64,000 nucleotides of DNA from positions 3,968,001-4,032,000 of the forward strand of contig OY759970.1 of the NCBI GenBank assembly GCA_963662965.1. The letters are read 5' to 3'. Position numbers and translations under genes: made by a program. Each line of letters begins with the position of its first letter. Position 1 is the stretch's first letter. This stretch comes from DTWD01 sp963662965. Its GTDB lineage: Bacteria > Acidobacteriota > Vicinamibacteria > Vicinamibacterales > UBA8438. The notes beneath the pieces were generated by a model. It was not told where the DNA came from and made no database searches. It saw only the letters and a list, made by a program, of their open reading frames with translations. Below are positions 25,217 through 34,738 of this stretch, one piece after another.

Positions 25217-26671
25217 ATGAGCCAGATCGATCGCGCCAATTCCCTGCCCGTAGCGCTCGTCACGGGTCTGGCCTGTCTCGTGTCAGCCGCAGCCACCGCC
25301 CAAGGCCACCGAGCGGAGCAGTCCAACACTCGCCTGGTCGGCACCCACGATCTTCAGGCGCGGTCGGCCTACCAGCCACTTCCGGTGACGCAAGGCGGGC
25401 GACGCGTGTTGTATGTGGGCCATCACGCCGGCGAGGCGCTCAATCCGCTCACGAGCGAGATCGAAGTCAACGGGACATCGATTCTCGATGTGACTGATCC
25501 GGCCCGCCCCGTCTATCTCCATCACATCCCCGCCACCGGGGGCGCCGAGGGCGCGCAGATGGTGCAAGTGTGCTCCGGCGCCGACCTTCCGGGCGCCGAT
25601 GCCGATGCGACCTATCTCCTGCGGGCCAATGGGAACCAGAGTCACGAAGTCTGGGACGTGTCAGACCCGTCGGACCCCGCGCTGGTGACGACGGTGGCTC
25701 AAATGGGCCGGACACCGGACGGCCGGCAGAACACCCACAAGACGTGGTGGGAATGCGACACCGGCCTCGCGTACTTGGTGGGGACGGTCGATGGCTGGCG
25801 TGCGCCTCGTATCGTCCAAGCGTTCGACCTGGCGACCCCGGCCGCGCCGCGTCGCGTTCGCGACTTCAGCCTCGACGGCGTGCAGCCGGACACCAGCGGG
25901 CCGGTGCCGGGCGGATCGGGCGTCCATGAAGTGGTACGCGTCGACAATCGGCTGTATGTCAGCTACGGCACGTCTCGGGACGGCGTCCTGCAGATCGTCG
26001 ATCGGAACAGGTTCCTGCGCGGCGATCCGCGCGCCGCCGCGCCGCTCGCCCCCAGTCCCGCCGCGCTGCAGTTCCCGCAAGGCGGCCGTCTCGATCTTCC
26101 GGCGTACTGGGGTGCGCACACCGCCTTTCCGCTCCTCGGCGTGGAGATCGCGGACTACGCGCCGAACCGCGATCAGCGAATCCGAGACTTTGTCGTGCTG
26201 GTATCGGAGTCGGTGGCGAATCAGTGTCAGGAGCCGCGTCACGCCGTGTTCTTTGTCGACATCACGGACGAAGCGCATCCGTGGCCGGTGTCGACGTTCC
26301 AGGTGCCGGAGGCCGATGGCGGATTCTGTGACCGTGGCGGGCGGTTCGGTTCGCATGGCACGCAGTGGTACATGGGGCCGCCGTTCCATAAGCGGCTCCA
26401 GGTGTTCTCATGGTTCAACGCCGGGATGCGTGTGGTCGATGTGAGAAATCCGTTCGAGCCGGTCGAAGTGGGGCACTACATTCCCGCCACCACGCCGAAC
26501 ACCGCCGAACGCTGCGTCACCATCGACGGCGTCGAGAGCTGCAAGACCGCGATTCAGACCAACAACGTGGAGGTCGACGATCGGGGGCTGATCTATCTGG
26601 TCGACCGGGCCAACACCGGGCTGCATGTTGTCGAGCTCACCGGTCCGGCCGCCGCGATTGTCGGACGATGA
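25217..26671 (+). CDS. Secreted LVIVD-repeat propeller protein
   Basis: A 484-residue protein; start ATG 25217 gives a signal peptide ending AAATAQ. LVIVD/'choice'-type blades: TSILDVTDPARPVYLHHI, HEVWDVSDPSDPALVTTV, VQAFDLATPAAPRRVRDF, GVLQIVDRNRFLRG, HAVFFVDITDEAHPWPVSTF, AGMRVVDVRNPFEPVEVGHY, YLVDRANTGLHVVEL. These surface propellers are usually scaffolds or ligand binders. Several Cys (QVCSGAD, WWECDT, ANQCQEP, GGFCDRG, AERCVT, ESCKTA) suggest disulfides, fitting export. Complete, no lesion. Confidence 0.85.
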   Translation: MSQIDRANSLPVALVTGLACLVSAAATAQGHRAEQSNTRLVGTHDLQARSAYQPLPVTQGGRRVLYVGHHAGEALNPLTSEIEVNGTSILDVTDPARPVYLHHIPATGGAEGAQMVQVCSGADLPGADADATYLLRANGNQSHEVWDVSDPSDPALVTTVAQMGRTPDGRQNTHKTWWECDTGLAYLVGTVDGWRAPRIVQAFDLATPAAPRRVRDFSLDGVQPDTSGPVPGGSGVHEVVRVDNRLYVSYGTSRDGVLQIVDRNRFLRGDPRAAAPLAPSPAALQFPQGGRLDLPAYWGAHTAFPLLGVEIADYAPNRDQRIRDFVVLVSESVANQCQEPRHAVFFVDITDEAHPWPVSTFQVPEADGGFCDRGGRFGSHGTQWYMGPPFHKRLQVFSWFNAGMRVVDVRNPFEPVEVGHYIPATTPNTAERCVTIDGVESCKTAIQTNNVEVDDRGLIYLVDRANTGLHVVELTGPAAAIVGR

Positions 26672-26678
26672 ACTGAAC

Positions 26679-26698
26679 GCGCGCCCGCCGGGGCGCGC
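26679..26698. terminator. Strong GC hairpin between convergent genes
   Basis: GCGCGCCC-GCCG-GGGCGCGC, an 8-bp perfect stem with a 4-nt loop, lies between the ends of the LVIVD gene (26671) and the PD40 pseudogene (26700), placed to stop transcription from both sides. No T-tract. Confidence 0.5.
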
Positions 26699-26699
26699 C

Positions 26700-28581
26700 T
26701 CACCGTTCCCAGGCTGACGGCCCGTCTTCCCACTTATTGTGGGTCAGGCGGACCACCTCTTTGTCCTCCAGCCGGACCGCGTGCAGCTCGCCGTAGGGTT
26801 GAGGCTGGAAGATCACCCGCGACAGCGGCAGCTCGTCGTTCAATTTCCCCCGCTCCGACGTGAAGAGCACCCACTGGTCGTCGGGCGAAAACCGAGGATG
26901 CATGTCGCGACCGGGACTGCGAGTGAGCCGCTCCAGGCGGCCGGGGTTCCCCTGCGCGTCGACGTCGAGGAGGTAGATCTCGTAATCCCCGTCCCGCAGG
27001 GAGCTGAACGCGACCCGGTCGCCCTGTGACGAGAAGGCCGGCATCGTATCGGTTGCGTCATGTCGGGTCAGGCGATGGACGTTGGTTCAGTCGGCGTCCA
27101 TGACGTAGATCTCGGCGTTGCCGTCGCGCGTGCTCCGGAAGACGATGCGACGACCGTCCGGAGAAAAGTCGGGAAAGGCGTCGTTGGCGTCCGAGTCGGC
27201 CGTCACGTTCATCGCCTCGCTGCCATCACTCCGGCTCTTCCAGATGTCGACATCCTCGGTCGGCGCGCCGAACGGTAGTCCCACACCAAAGGCGAGCCAC
27301 TGACCGTCGCTGGACCAGGAGGGGCCCCAGACGGACACGTCGCCACGGTATCGGGCGGTGTCGGCGCGGTCGAAGACGACGCGTTGCTGCGTGCCGTCGA
27401 GACTGGTGACCACGAGGCGCGAGAACGCCTCACTGGTCGCCACCTCGCCGGCCTTCAGGTGGAGCGTCGGCAGATACCCGCGAACCGCCTGTAAGGACAG
27501 AGAACGGTCGGGCAATTCGACCAGTTGCGGCGGGTGGAGGAAAAACGCTCCGGGTTCGTCGCTCTCGAACCGGGAGGCTTCGTCGACCGGCCCTGGTCCG
27601 TGCGCGATCAGATGGCCCGACGCCGGGTCGTATGCCGGCGCCCAGTAGTCGCGCGCGGTGTCGCTCTCGACCCGCAGGTCGGATCCGTCGGGGCCGGCCG
27701 AGACGATCGTCCAGCGGTCGTCACGGCGGACCGTGAAGGCGAGCCGGCCGTCGGGGCCAAACGCCGGCGACAGCGCGGCCGCACCTGGCGCCCCGACCGG
27801 TCGAGATCCGGACCCGTCTTCGCGCATCCGGTAGATCCGGGGCTCGCCGTCGCGCTCGGAGTAAAAGGCGATCGACTCGCCTTCCGGCGTCCAGGCCGGG
27901 GATCCGTCCCAGCCTTCGTGGTGGGGTCAGTCTCCGGACGCCGGTGCCGTCGGCGTGCATGACGTACAGCTCGCTGGCTTCGTAGGCGTTCGCCGCCGCC
28001 GCCGTGGCCGATCCCGCGTCGGACGCGTCTCGGCTACTGGAGAAGAGAATGCGTGTGCCGTCCGGCGAGAAGACGGGGTTGTAATCGCCGGCTTCGTGGC
28101 GCGTCAGGTTGATCGGCTCGCCGGGCGCACCAGCGTCGTCGGGCGCGAACGGCATGGTGAAGATATCCGGACTGCCATCTCGAGTGCTGACGAAGACCAA
28201 CGTGCGACCATCGGGAGAAAAGGTGGCCGCATCTTCCATGACGTTGGTGGCAAGGAGCGGTTGGGGGGCGCCGGGATGCTCGACGTCCAATCTCAAGCGG
28301 TAGAGATCCGGGCTCCCGGTGCGCTCCGACGTGAAGACGACCCAGCGCCCATCGGGGGAGATCGCGGCGTTGTAGTCGAGGCCGGGATTCGTGGTCAACC
28401 GCCGGGGCGGTGAGCCAGGCTGCTCGAAGAGGTACAGGTCCCAATTGGGCGGCCGGATGCTGCTGTAGACCACCGTTTCCGGATCCGGTTCGATGCCTTG
28501 CGCCTCAGGCGCCCGGCCGGTTAGGACCCACACCGCGACGACGGCCAGCACGCCAGCAGCAACGGACGTGATGAGTCTCAT
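26700..28581 (-). pseudogene. Secreted PD40 (TolB-like) propeller protein, frameshift plus nonsense
   Basis: From ATG 28581 a signal peptide (ending APEAQG) and PD40 blades (NWDLYLFEQPG, ISPDGRWVVFTSERTGSPDLY, FSPDGRTLVFVSTRDGSPDIF, FSPDGTRILFSSSRD). At about 27925 an extra base in a C-run shifts the frame; the correct frame continues HHEGWDGSPAWTPEGESIAFY and many blades to YVMDAD, where a TGA at 27087-27089 replaces a sense codon. The propeller then continues (TNVHRLTRH, FSSQGDRVAFSSLRDGDYEIY, RFSPDDQWVLFTSERG) to 26700. With only two lesions in about 1.9 kb, decay is recent or the assembly has errors. Confidence 0.85.
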
Positions 28582-28619
28582 GACCTCACCTCCCAGACCT
28601 GACCATCATACGCCGAGGC

Positions 28620-28625
28620 TATAAT
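28620..28625 (+). promoter_or_regulatory. TATAAT -10 element upstream of the kinase pseudogene
   Basis: TATAAT followed by TCGCCC, 57 bp upstream of ATG 28682. It shows that the promoter survives although the gene is broken. Confidence 0.45.
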
Positions 28626-28681
28626 TCGCCCAGAGCTTTCGACACTGTCGCGATAGCCACACTGACGGAAGGGAGCTTCCC

Positions 28682-29369
28682 ATGGAAGGCCAGAGCGTTT
28701 CGCACTATTAGGTGCTGGAGCAGCTCGGCGGTGGCGGCATGGGGGTCGTCTACAAAGCCCTTGACACCAAGCTCGACCGGCATGTCGCGCTGAAGTTCCT
28801 CCCACCCGAGTTGACGCGCGAAGACGAGGCCCAGCAGCGTTTCATTTAGGAGGCCAAGGCTGCCTCAGCGCTGGATCACCCCAGCATCTGCACCATCTAC
28901 GAGATTGACACCACGTCGGAAGGTCAGCTGTTCATCGCGATGGCCTTCTACGAAGGGGAAACACTCAAGACGCGGATCGCGAGAGGGGGCTGCCGGTTGA
29001 GAAAGCGCTCGGCGTTGCGATCGAGGTCGCCCACGGGCTGGACGAGCGCATGAGTCCGGCATCGTCCACCGGGACATCAAGCGGGCGAACATCATGCTCA
29101 CCCGCCGCCACGATGTGAAGATCGTCGACTTCGGAATCGCCAAGCTGATGGGCGTGACCGGGCCGACGCAGACCGGGACCACCCTGGGAACGGTGGCCTA
29201 CATGTCACCCGAACAGATCGCCGGTGACGATGCCGACCCGCAGAGCGATGTCTGGGCGCTCGGTGCGGTGCTCTACGAGATGCTCACCGGAACGCTGGCA
29301 TTCAAGGGCGAACACCAGTGGGCGGTGATGAACGCCATTACCAACTATCCTGGGACGGATAAGGATTAG
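28682..29369 (+). pseudogene. Serine/threonine protein kinase, nonsense-riddled and truncated
   Basis: ATG 28682 with GGAAGGGAG upstream. Kinase words in order: LEQLGGGGMGVVYKALDTKL (P-loop), VALKFLPPEL (ATP Lys), EAKAASALDHPSICTIYEI, then after a frame change GIVHRDIKRANIML-type sequence (partly out of frame), KIVDFGIAKLMG (DFG), GTVAYMSPEQIAGDDADPQS and DVWALGAVLYEMLTG. In-frame TAGs at 28709-28711 and 28847-28849 sit where the family usually has Gln. The frame is lost between about 28980 and 29090. It stops after ITNYPGTDKD, so the C-lobe end, TM segment and propeller are missing. Confidence 0.85.
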
Positions 29370-29372
29370 GAC

Positions 29373-30308
29373 ATGCCAGCTCCGAGAATGGCGCTCGTCA
29401 TCTTGCTCTCGTGGAGCCTCTCCATACTTACCACCGGCGCGCGCGTCGACGCGGTCGCCCAGCCGACATCTACCGGTGATCGATCAGGTGGCCTGCGCGA
29501 GATCATCCCAGGCCATTACGTGTACATGCACACCGACGACACGCCCGGCGTGTCGTCAACGTTCAATAGTGGGATCATCGTCACCGACGAAGGGGTCGTG
29601 GTCGTCGATGCGCTCGGATCGGAAGCCATTGCGCGGCAGGTTCGCGAGGCGATAGCGGGCGTGACAGCGCAGCCAGTCCGGTATCTTGTCTCCTCGACGT
29701 TCCATGGCCGGTTCAGCAGAAGAAATGCGGTGTATCGGGACGCCTTCAGCATTGGTCACGAAAACTACCGGGCGGACCTGCTCGGGTTGCTGAGCACTGC
29801 GTCGCCGGCCCAACGGGCAGCTCAGTTCCCAGACCAGACGTATCACGATCGCCTGACGCTCTACCTCGGCGGCAAGGAGATCCAGCTTGTCTAATTTGGC
29901 CGCGCGCATACGCGGGGTGACAGCATCGTCTTTGTTCCCGCCGATCGCATTGCGTATCTCAGCGAGGTGTTCAACTTTGATGAGTTTCCGTATACGCCCG
30001 ACAGCTACCTGAGCGACTGGCTGAGCACGTTGGACGCGGCCAAAGCGCTCGAGGCCGACATCTTCGTGCCGGGGCATGGGTTTCTTCCCGCGGACCCCCG
30101 CGACACTCGGCCAGGGCTCCGTCGCCATCGACAGATACTGCTGGATGTGCGCGAGGCGGTGCAGCAGCAGATTGATCAAGGTGCGACAGAAGAACAAACG
30201 GTTACCAACATCGACCTCCCGCAGTACCGGAGATTCCAGGGCTACTCCCGAGCGATGGAGCTTGCTGCTCGTCGGGTCTACCGAGAACTGACGATCGGCC
30301 TCGATTGA
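29373..30308 (+). pseudogene. Secreted metallo-beta-lactamase-fold hydrolase with in-frame TAA
   Basis: ATG 29373, signal peptide, then MBL-fold words IIPGHYVYMHTDD, NSGIIVTDEGVVVVDALG, VRYLVSSTFHGRFSRRNAVY, LTLYLGGKEIQLV, then TAA at 29892-29894 where the family has a Tyr- or His-like position, then FGRAHTRGDSIVFVPADRIA and DIFVPGHGFLPAD to TGA 30306-30308. Only a single nonsense codon separates the halves. The region expected to give HxHxDH reads FHGRFSRR, so the metal site is absent or the subfamily is non-canonical. Most likely inactive; readthrough is a minor alternative. Confidence 0.75.
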
Positions 30309-30351
30309 GTGTGGGGGAGCCGTCGAGAACAAGCGTGAGCGGAAGGCGGGG

Positions 30352-31587
30352 TTAGATCCGAACCCGAACGTTCCCGTGACCGAACAGAATCGTACGCACC
30401 ACCGGCGTAGCCCTCCGCCTCACGATCGCAAAGCGTAGAAGACGGGGTGCCACGACGCGAAATGCGGCCGCGCCCCAGGTGTGACCCATGAGCAGCTTGG
30501 GCGGGAACGCCTGCAGCCGCTGAATGTAGGCCACCTCGGGCGTCCGTTCGGCCTCGATGGCCTGCGCGGCCGCATCCAATCTCAGGCGGTCGGGCGTCGG
30601 CGTGCTCCGCAGGACCGGTACGAGGTAGTTGGCGGTGACGACCGCGTCGCGCAGCGCGATGTTGATACCCTGTCCACCGACCGGCGACATCGTGTGCGCC
30701 GCGTCCCCGATCACGAGCCCCCCGGGCACCGACCACCGGGTGACCCGGTCCGAGACCGCGGACAAGAGGAACGGATGCGTCAGCGACTGGCGGTGCGCCC
30801 GCAGGTGGGCTCCGAGATCGGGCGTCACATGGTGTGCCATCTCCTCGACCCACTCGGCGATCCCCCGGTGTCGCAGCTCGCCATAGGTCCCCTTGGTGAC
30901 GACCCACGCCACCTGGAGACGGTCGTCCGCCGCCCGGTACGCGATCAGGAGATGGGCGCGGCCGATGTAGACACGCAGGGGCGCATTCCCGCGCAGAAAC
31001 GCCGGGAGCGGCACCTTGCACCAGACGATGTCGACGTCGAGGCCGTGCTTGCGGACCGCGAGGCCGCAGGCCCGGCGGATGGCCGAGCTCCGACCATCGG
31101 CGCCCAGCACGAGATCGGCGTGCAGCTCGCGCGCACCGGTCTCGCTCCGCACGATGACCCCCCGGACGCGCCCGTCGACGCGAAGGAGATCGGTCACGGT
31201 GACACCGAGCTCCACGCGAAATGTCGGGTAGGCGCGCGCGGCCTGGATCACCGCCTCCAGAAACGGCGGTTGCGAGAGGACGGTGGGGGGATACGGACCA
31301 ACGAACTCGGACCGGACGCGCAGATGGAATACGGGACGGGCGTTGGCGTAGAGTTCGATCGTCGTCGGCTTGATATGCGGAACGCGAGTGAGGACATCCC
31401 CCAACCCCATCTCGTGGAGCGCCATGATCCCGCTTGGAAGCAGGACCTCACCCCGGAACTCCCGGGCGAAGTCACGCTGCCGTTCGATCAGGGTGACCAA
31501 GACGCCGCGCGCGGCGAGCAGGTACGCGAGGCTCGCACCGGCCGGGCCGGCGCCGACGACAATGACCGAGCCGGGGGGGCTAGGCAT
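30352..31587 (-). CDS. FAD-dependent monooxygenase/oxidoreductase (UbiH/PHBH-like)
   Basis: A 411-residue flavoprotein. Rossmann GxGxxG in VIVVGAGPAGASLAYLL at the N-terminus, the DG motif in LVLGADGRSSAIRRACG at about 172, and the GD motif in GLVIGDAAHTMSPVGGQGIN at about 293. This arrangement is typical of class A flavin monooxygenases that hydroxylate aromatics or quinone precursors, using NAD(P)H and O2. No membrane anchor apart from a weakly hydrophobic C-terminus. Start ATG 31587; monocistronic, divergent from the YncE-like gene. Substrate unknown. Confidence 0.87.
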   Translation of the reverse strand: MPSPPGSVIVVGAGPAGASLAYLLAARGVLVTLIERQRDFAREFRGEVLLPSGIMALHEMGLGDVLTRVPHIKPTTIELYANARPVFHLRVRSEFVGPYPPTVLSQPPFLEAVIQAARAYPTFRVELGVTVTDLLRVDGRVRGVIVRSETGARELHADLVLGADGRSSAIRRACGLAVRKHGLDVDIVWCKVPLPAFLRGNAPLRVYIGRAHLLIAYRAADDRLQVAWVVTKGTYGELRHRGIAEWVEEMAHHVTPDLGAHLRAHRQSLTHPFLLSAVSDRVTRWSVPGGLVIGDAAHTMSPVGGQGINIALRDAVVTANYLVPVLRSTPTPDRLRLDAAAQAIEAERTPEVAYIQRLQAFPPKLLMGHTWGAAAFRVVAPRLLRFAIVRRRATPVVRTILFGHGNVRVRI

Positions 31588-31646
31588 CAGAGGGACTCTA
31601 CCCGGGCGTTCGTCCGATTGGTTGCTTCATCGTGTCTCCCGGCCGC

Positions 31647-31652
31647 TACAAT
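31647..31652 (+). promoter_or_regulatory. Probable -10 element of the YncE-like operon
   Basis: TACAAT followed by AAGCC, 46 bp upstream of ATG 31698, in the divergent intergenic region. Confidence 0.4.
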
Positions 31653-31697
31653 AAGCCTGTTCCACGCAAAGGGGCGAGGATCGTAAGGAGCGTCTGC

Positions 31698-32693
31698 ATG
31701 ACATCACCAGGACGTTCGCTTCGGTGGGGGCTGGCGCTCGTGGCACTCCTGGCGGGCGGGCATGTTGCGGCATCGCAGGCGCCGTCGGACGCCCGCTTGC
31801 TGGTCCTGCTCCGGGACTCGAGCGCACTCGCGATCGTCGATCCGACGGATGGGACCATTCTCGGCCGTGTCCCGACGGTTCGCGATCCCCATGAAGTCAC
31901 GGCGTCCGACGACGGACGCCTAGCGTTCGTCGCCAGTCCCAGCGCCGGGATATCGGTCATCGATCTGGAAACCCAGACGGAGCTGCGCCGTGTGGATACT
32001 GGGCGAGGCAGCGAGCCGCACGACGTGCGGTATGCCGGTGGGAAGCTGTACTTCACCGCGGAGGGCTACAAGGTCATCGGCCGCTACGACCCGCAGCGCG
32101 ACGAGGTCGACTGGCTGCTCGGACTGGGCCAGGACGGCACGCATATGCTTGTCATGAGCGAAGACCTCAACACGATCTTCACGGCGGATCGGTTTTCGAA
32201 CACGGTGACAGTCGTTGACGACATCACCGCGGGTCCGCCCGACTGGACGGTGACGCCAATTCCGGTTGGCGGCGAGTTTCCCGAGGGCATCGACCTCTCT
32301 CCCGATGGTCGCGAGGTCTGGACGGCCACCCGAAACGACGGCGGCGTGTCGATCATCGATGTCGCCACGCAGGCGGTCGTTCAGCGACTCGACCTGAACC
32401 TGGAAGACCCCAACCGACTGAAATTCACCCCGGACGGTCGGCGCGTGCTCATCGCCGATGGTCGAGGCAGCAATCTGCTGCTGCTGGATGCCGGCACTCG
32501 AACCGAAATCACACGATTTGATCTCGCGCCGAACGCCGTGCTCGTACAACCCGATGGCGCGCGGGCCTACGCCGCGCTGCGGGGGGACCATCGCGTGGCG
32601 GTCATCGACCTCGACACGCTCGAAGTGACGTCAACGTTCCCGACCGGCCCCGGTTCCGGGCCCGGTTGCATGTTCTGGCTGGAGACGACATGA
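31698..32693 (+). CDS. Secreted YncE-like YVTN-repeat propeller
   Basis: A 331-residue protein with AAGGAG 7 nt before ATG 31698 and a signal peptide ending VAASQ. Seven-bladed YVTN-type repeats: SALAIVDPTDGTILGRVPTV, PHEVTASDDGRLAFVASPSA, GISVIDLETQTELRRVDTG, NTIFTADRFSNTVTVVDD, EGIDLSPDGREVWTATRND, GVSIIDVATQAVVQRLDL, RVAVIDLDTLEVTSTFPTG. YncE-type proteins are periplasmic or surface propellers, some binding ssDNA or metals; function here unknown. Its TGA overlaps the next ATG by 4 bp, so it is coupled to the SMP-30 lipoprotein. Confidence 0.87.
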   Translation: MTSPGRSLRWGLALVALLAGGHVAASQAPSDARLLVLLRDSSALAIVDPTDGTILGRVPTVRDPHEVTASDDGRLAFVASPSAGISVIDLETQTELRRVDTGRGSEPHDVRYAGGKLYFTAEGYKVIGRYDPQRDEVDWLLGLGQDGTHMLVMSEDLNTIFTADRFSNTVTVVDDITAGPPDWTVTPIPVGGEFPEGIDLSPDGREVWTATRNDGGVSIIDVATQAVVQRLDLNLEDPNRLKFTPDGRRVLIADGRGSNLLLLDAGTRTEITRFDLAPNAVLVQPDGARAYAALRGDHRVAVIDLDTLEVTSTFPTGPGSGPGCMFWLETT

Positions 32694-33760
32694 GCGCCGG
32701 ACAGACACGAGTGGACAGGCGACTCGCTCGCGTTGGCTGTTTCCTGGTGGTGTGCCTCGCGCTGGGGTGTGGCGCGCAGGAGCCAACGCCCCAGGCCGAA
32801 AACGACGTCGCCGAGATGACGGCGCCGCCCGACGCCGGGGCCGGCACGATCCTGCGGGTCGACTCCCGGCTCGACGCCCTGGTGCCCACCGATGCGCGCA
32901 TTGAAAAGCTCGCGGACGGCTTCATCTTTACGGAAGGACCGGTGTGGAGTCGACGCGAGTCGCGCCTGCTGTTCTCCGATGTCCGCGGCAACACCATCTA
33001 CGAGTGGACGGAGGAGGATGGGGTCAGCGTCGTCATCGACCCGGTGTTCGAGGGCGACCGGACCGGGCTGCGGTCGGTCAGCTCCAACGGGTTGACGCTC
33101 GACGCGGACGGCCGGCTCGTCATGTGCGAGCATGGCCACCGACGTATCTCGCGGGTGGAAGCGGACGGCACCCGAACGACGTTGGTCGACAGCTATGAGG
33201 GCCGCCGGTTGAACAGCCCGAACGACCTCGCCTACGCGTCGGATGGCTGGCTCTACTTCACTGACCCAGGATCCGCCCTGGAGGGGCGCGACGCGTCGCC
33301 GTTGCGTGAGCTCGACTTCAACGGCATCTACCGGTTGAGCCCGGACGGCGAGCTCCAGCTCCTCTACCGGGAACAGTCACGCCCGAACGGTATCGCGCTC
33401 TCGCCCGACGAAACGATCCTGTATACGGCCAACTCCGACCCGGACCAGAAGGTCTGGATGGCGTATGACCTCGGCGAGGAGGGCGTGTCGAACCCACGGG
33501 TCTTCTACGACGTCACCGACCAGGCGGGCGAGGGTGCGGCGGACGGCATGAAAGTGGACACGGCCGGCAACGTCTTCGCCACCGGCCCCGGGGGTGTCTG
33601 GGTCATCGCCCCTGACGGCGTGCACCTCGGGACGATCATGCCCGACGAAGTACCCGCCAACGTCGCCTGGGGTGATGATGGGCGGACGCTCTACATGACG
33701 GCGCGGACCGGGCTCTACCGGATACGGCTGAGCACCGAGGGCTCAGTTCCGGGGCCGTAG
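32690..33760 (+). CDS. SMP-30/gluconolactonase-family lipoprotein
   Basis: A 356-residue lipoprotein (lipobox LALGC). The propeller has the calcium/metal-site words of SMP-30 lactonases: FTEGPVWSRRESRLLFSDV (Glu), SNGLTLDADGRLVMCEHGHRR, RLNSPNDLAYASDGWLYFTDP (Asn), SRPNGIALSPDETILYTANS (Asn) and ADGMKVDTAGNVFATGPGGV (Asp). It probably opens a sugar lactone in the periplasm, which would fit a downstream step to a PQQ or other sugar oxidase. ATG 32690 overlaps the YncE-like stop (ATGA). No lesion; intergenic gap of 126 bp follows. Confidence 0.88.
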   Translation: MSAGQTRVDRRLARVGCFLVVCLALGCGAQEPTPQAENDVAEMTAPPDAGAGTILRVDSRLDALVPTDARIEKLADGFIFTEGPVWSRRESRLLFSDVRGNTIYEWTEEDGVSVVIDPVFEGDRTGLRSVSSNGLTLDADGRLVMCEHGHRRISRVEADGTRTTLVDSYEGRRLNSPNDLAYASDGWLYFTDPGSALEGRDASPLRELDFNGIYRLSPDGELQLLYREQSRPNGIALSPDETILYTANSDPDQKVWMAYDLGEEGVSNPRVFYDVTDQAGEGAADGMKVDTAGNVFATGPGGVWVIAPDGVHLGTIMPDEVPANVAWGDDGRTLYMTARTGLYRIRLSTEGSVPGP

Positions 33761-33886
33761 CCCCTCGGAGATGGATCGACCGGGCGGTATCGAAATAAGC
33801 GCTTGCGATCGTCATCGCTCTGCGGTATCACCATCGCGTTCGCGTTGGCCCGGGCCGACGGCCGGGCAGAGGGAGAGGAGCTTGCA

Positions 33887-34732
33887 ATGACGACGTTTCC
33901 CCGTACCACGGTGGCGATGATGCTCGCGTTCGGCCTGCTCGGCGTGGGAGCGATGTTCGCTCCACAGCCGGGTCACGCGCAGGAGGGGCGGCTGAACAAG
34001 ATCATCGAAGCGCTCGAGGCGGGAGAGCCCGCCATCGCGAATCAGGAATGGCGCTTCGTCGACATGGAACATTCGGCGTTCTCAGGCGAGCGGATCCAGT
34101 CGGTCCTAGCCGAGATGGACCAGGACCGTGACGCCGATGGCCGCATGCGCCTGACGCCGCTCGTGCGGATTCCGCAAGAGGGCGACGAGGACTTCAAGTG
34201 GGCCGTCAAGCAGGTCCTCGACCTCGGCGGCTTTGGCGTGATCTTGCCGCACGTCGACACCGGGGAAGAGGCGGTGAGGTTCGTGCGCGCCATGCGCTAT
34301 CCACCGATGCGGGACTCGGCGCAGCCCGAGCCGCGCGGGGAGCGCGGCTGGGGCCCCGGAGGCGCGATGCGGTTGTGGGGGATGGGCGGCGTCGAGTACC
34401 ACCGGAAGGCCGACATCTGGCCGCTCAATCCCGAAGGCGAGCTCTTCGCGGTGGCGATGATCGAATCGCAGGAAGCGGTCGACAATATCCGCGAGATCCT
34501 GGCGGCGCCGGTCAGCGCGATCATGGTGGTCCCCGGCGACATGGCGATCGATCTGGGCCTGGGGCCCAATCCCTCGGATCGCAATCACGCCGAGGTCGAC
34601 GAGGCGTTCGCGACGGTGCTGGCGGCCTGCCAGGCGCAAGACCGGGTCATTTGCGGCTGTGGCGATGGGAGCGCCCGACTGCAGCAGCGACTCGACGAAG
34701 GGTGGCGGTTCGTGCTCCCGCTCGGCGGATGA
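33887..34732 (+). CDS. Secreted HpcH/HpaI-type aldolase-like protein
   Basis: A 281-residue protein, ATG 33887 with GAGGAG 7 nt upstream and a signal peptide ending PGHAQ. The body is an HpcH/HpaI (2-oxo acid class II aldolase/citrate lyase beta) TIM barrel: VDMEHSAF, TPLVRIPQEGDEDFKWAVKQVLDLGGFGVILPHVD, AMIESQEAVDNI (metal Glu), MVVPGDMAIDLGLG. These enzymes cleave 4-hydroxy-2-oxo acids to pyruvate in the cytoplasm. Secreted versions are unusual; it begins a tight same-strand run with GGT (6-bp gap). Confidence 0.82.
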   Translation: MTTFPRTTVAMMLAFGLLGVGAMFAPQPGHAQEGRLNKIIEALEAGEPAIANQEWRFVDMEHSAFSGERIQSVLAEMDQDRDADGRMRLTPLVRIPQEGDEDFKWAVKQVLDLGGFGVILPHVDTGEEAVRFVRAMRYPPMRDSAQPEPRGERGWGPGGAMRLWGMGGVEYHRKADIWPLNPEGELFAVAMIESQEAVDNIREILAAPVSAIMVVPGDMAIDLGLGPNPSDRNHAEVDEAFATVLAACQAQDRVICGCGDGSARLQQRLDEGWRFVLPLGG

Positions 34733-34738
34733 GGTTCC

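Noticed and set aside
112..29894. Stop-codon reassignment (TGA or TAG as sense) to rescue the broken genes
   Set aside because: TAA, TAG and TGA all interrupt genes, frameshifts accompany them, and all three codons end intact genes in the window.
29373..30308. Treating the two halves of the metallo-hydrolase as separate genes
   Set aside because: The second half lacks a start codon and continues the same frame and fold directly after the TAA.
30481..31686. 401-residue frame on the plus strand
   Set aside because: Antisense of the FAD monooxygenase, which is unambiguous.
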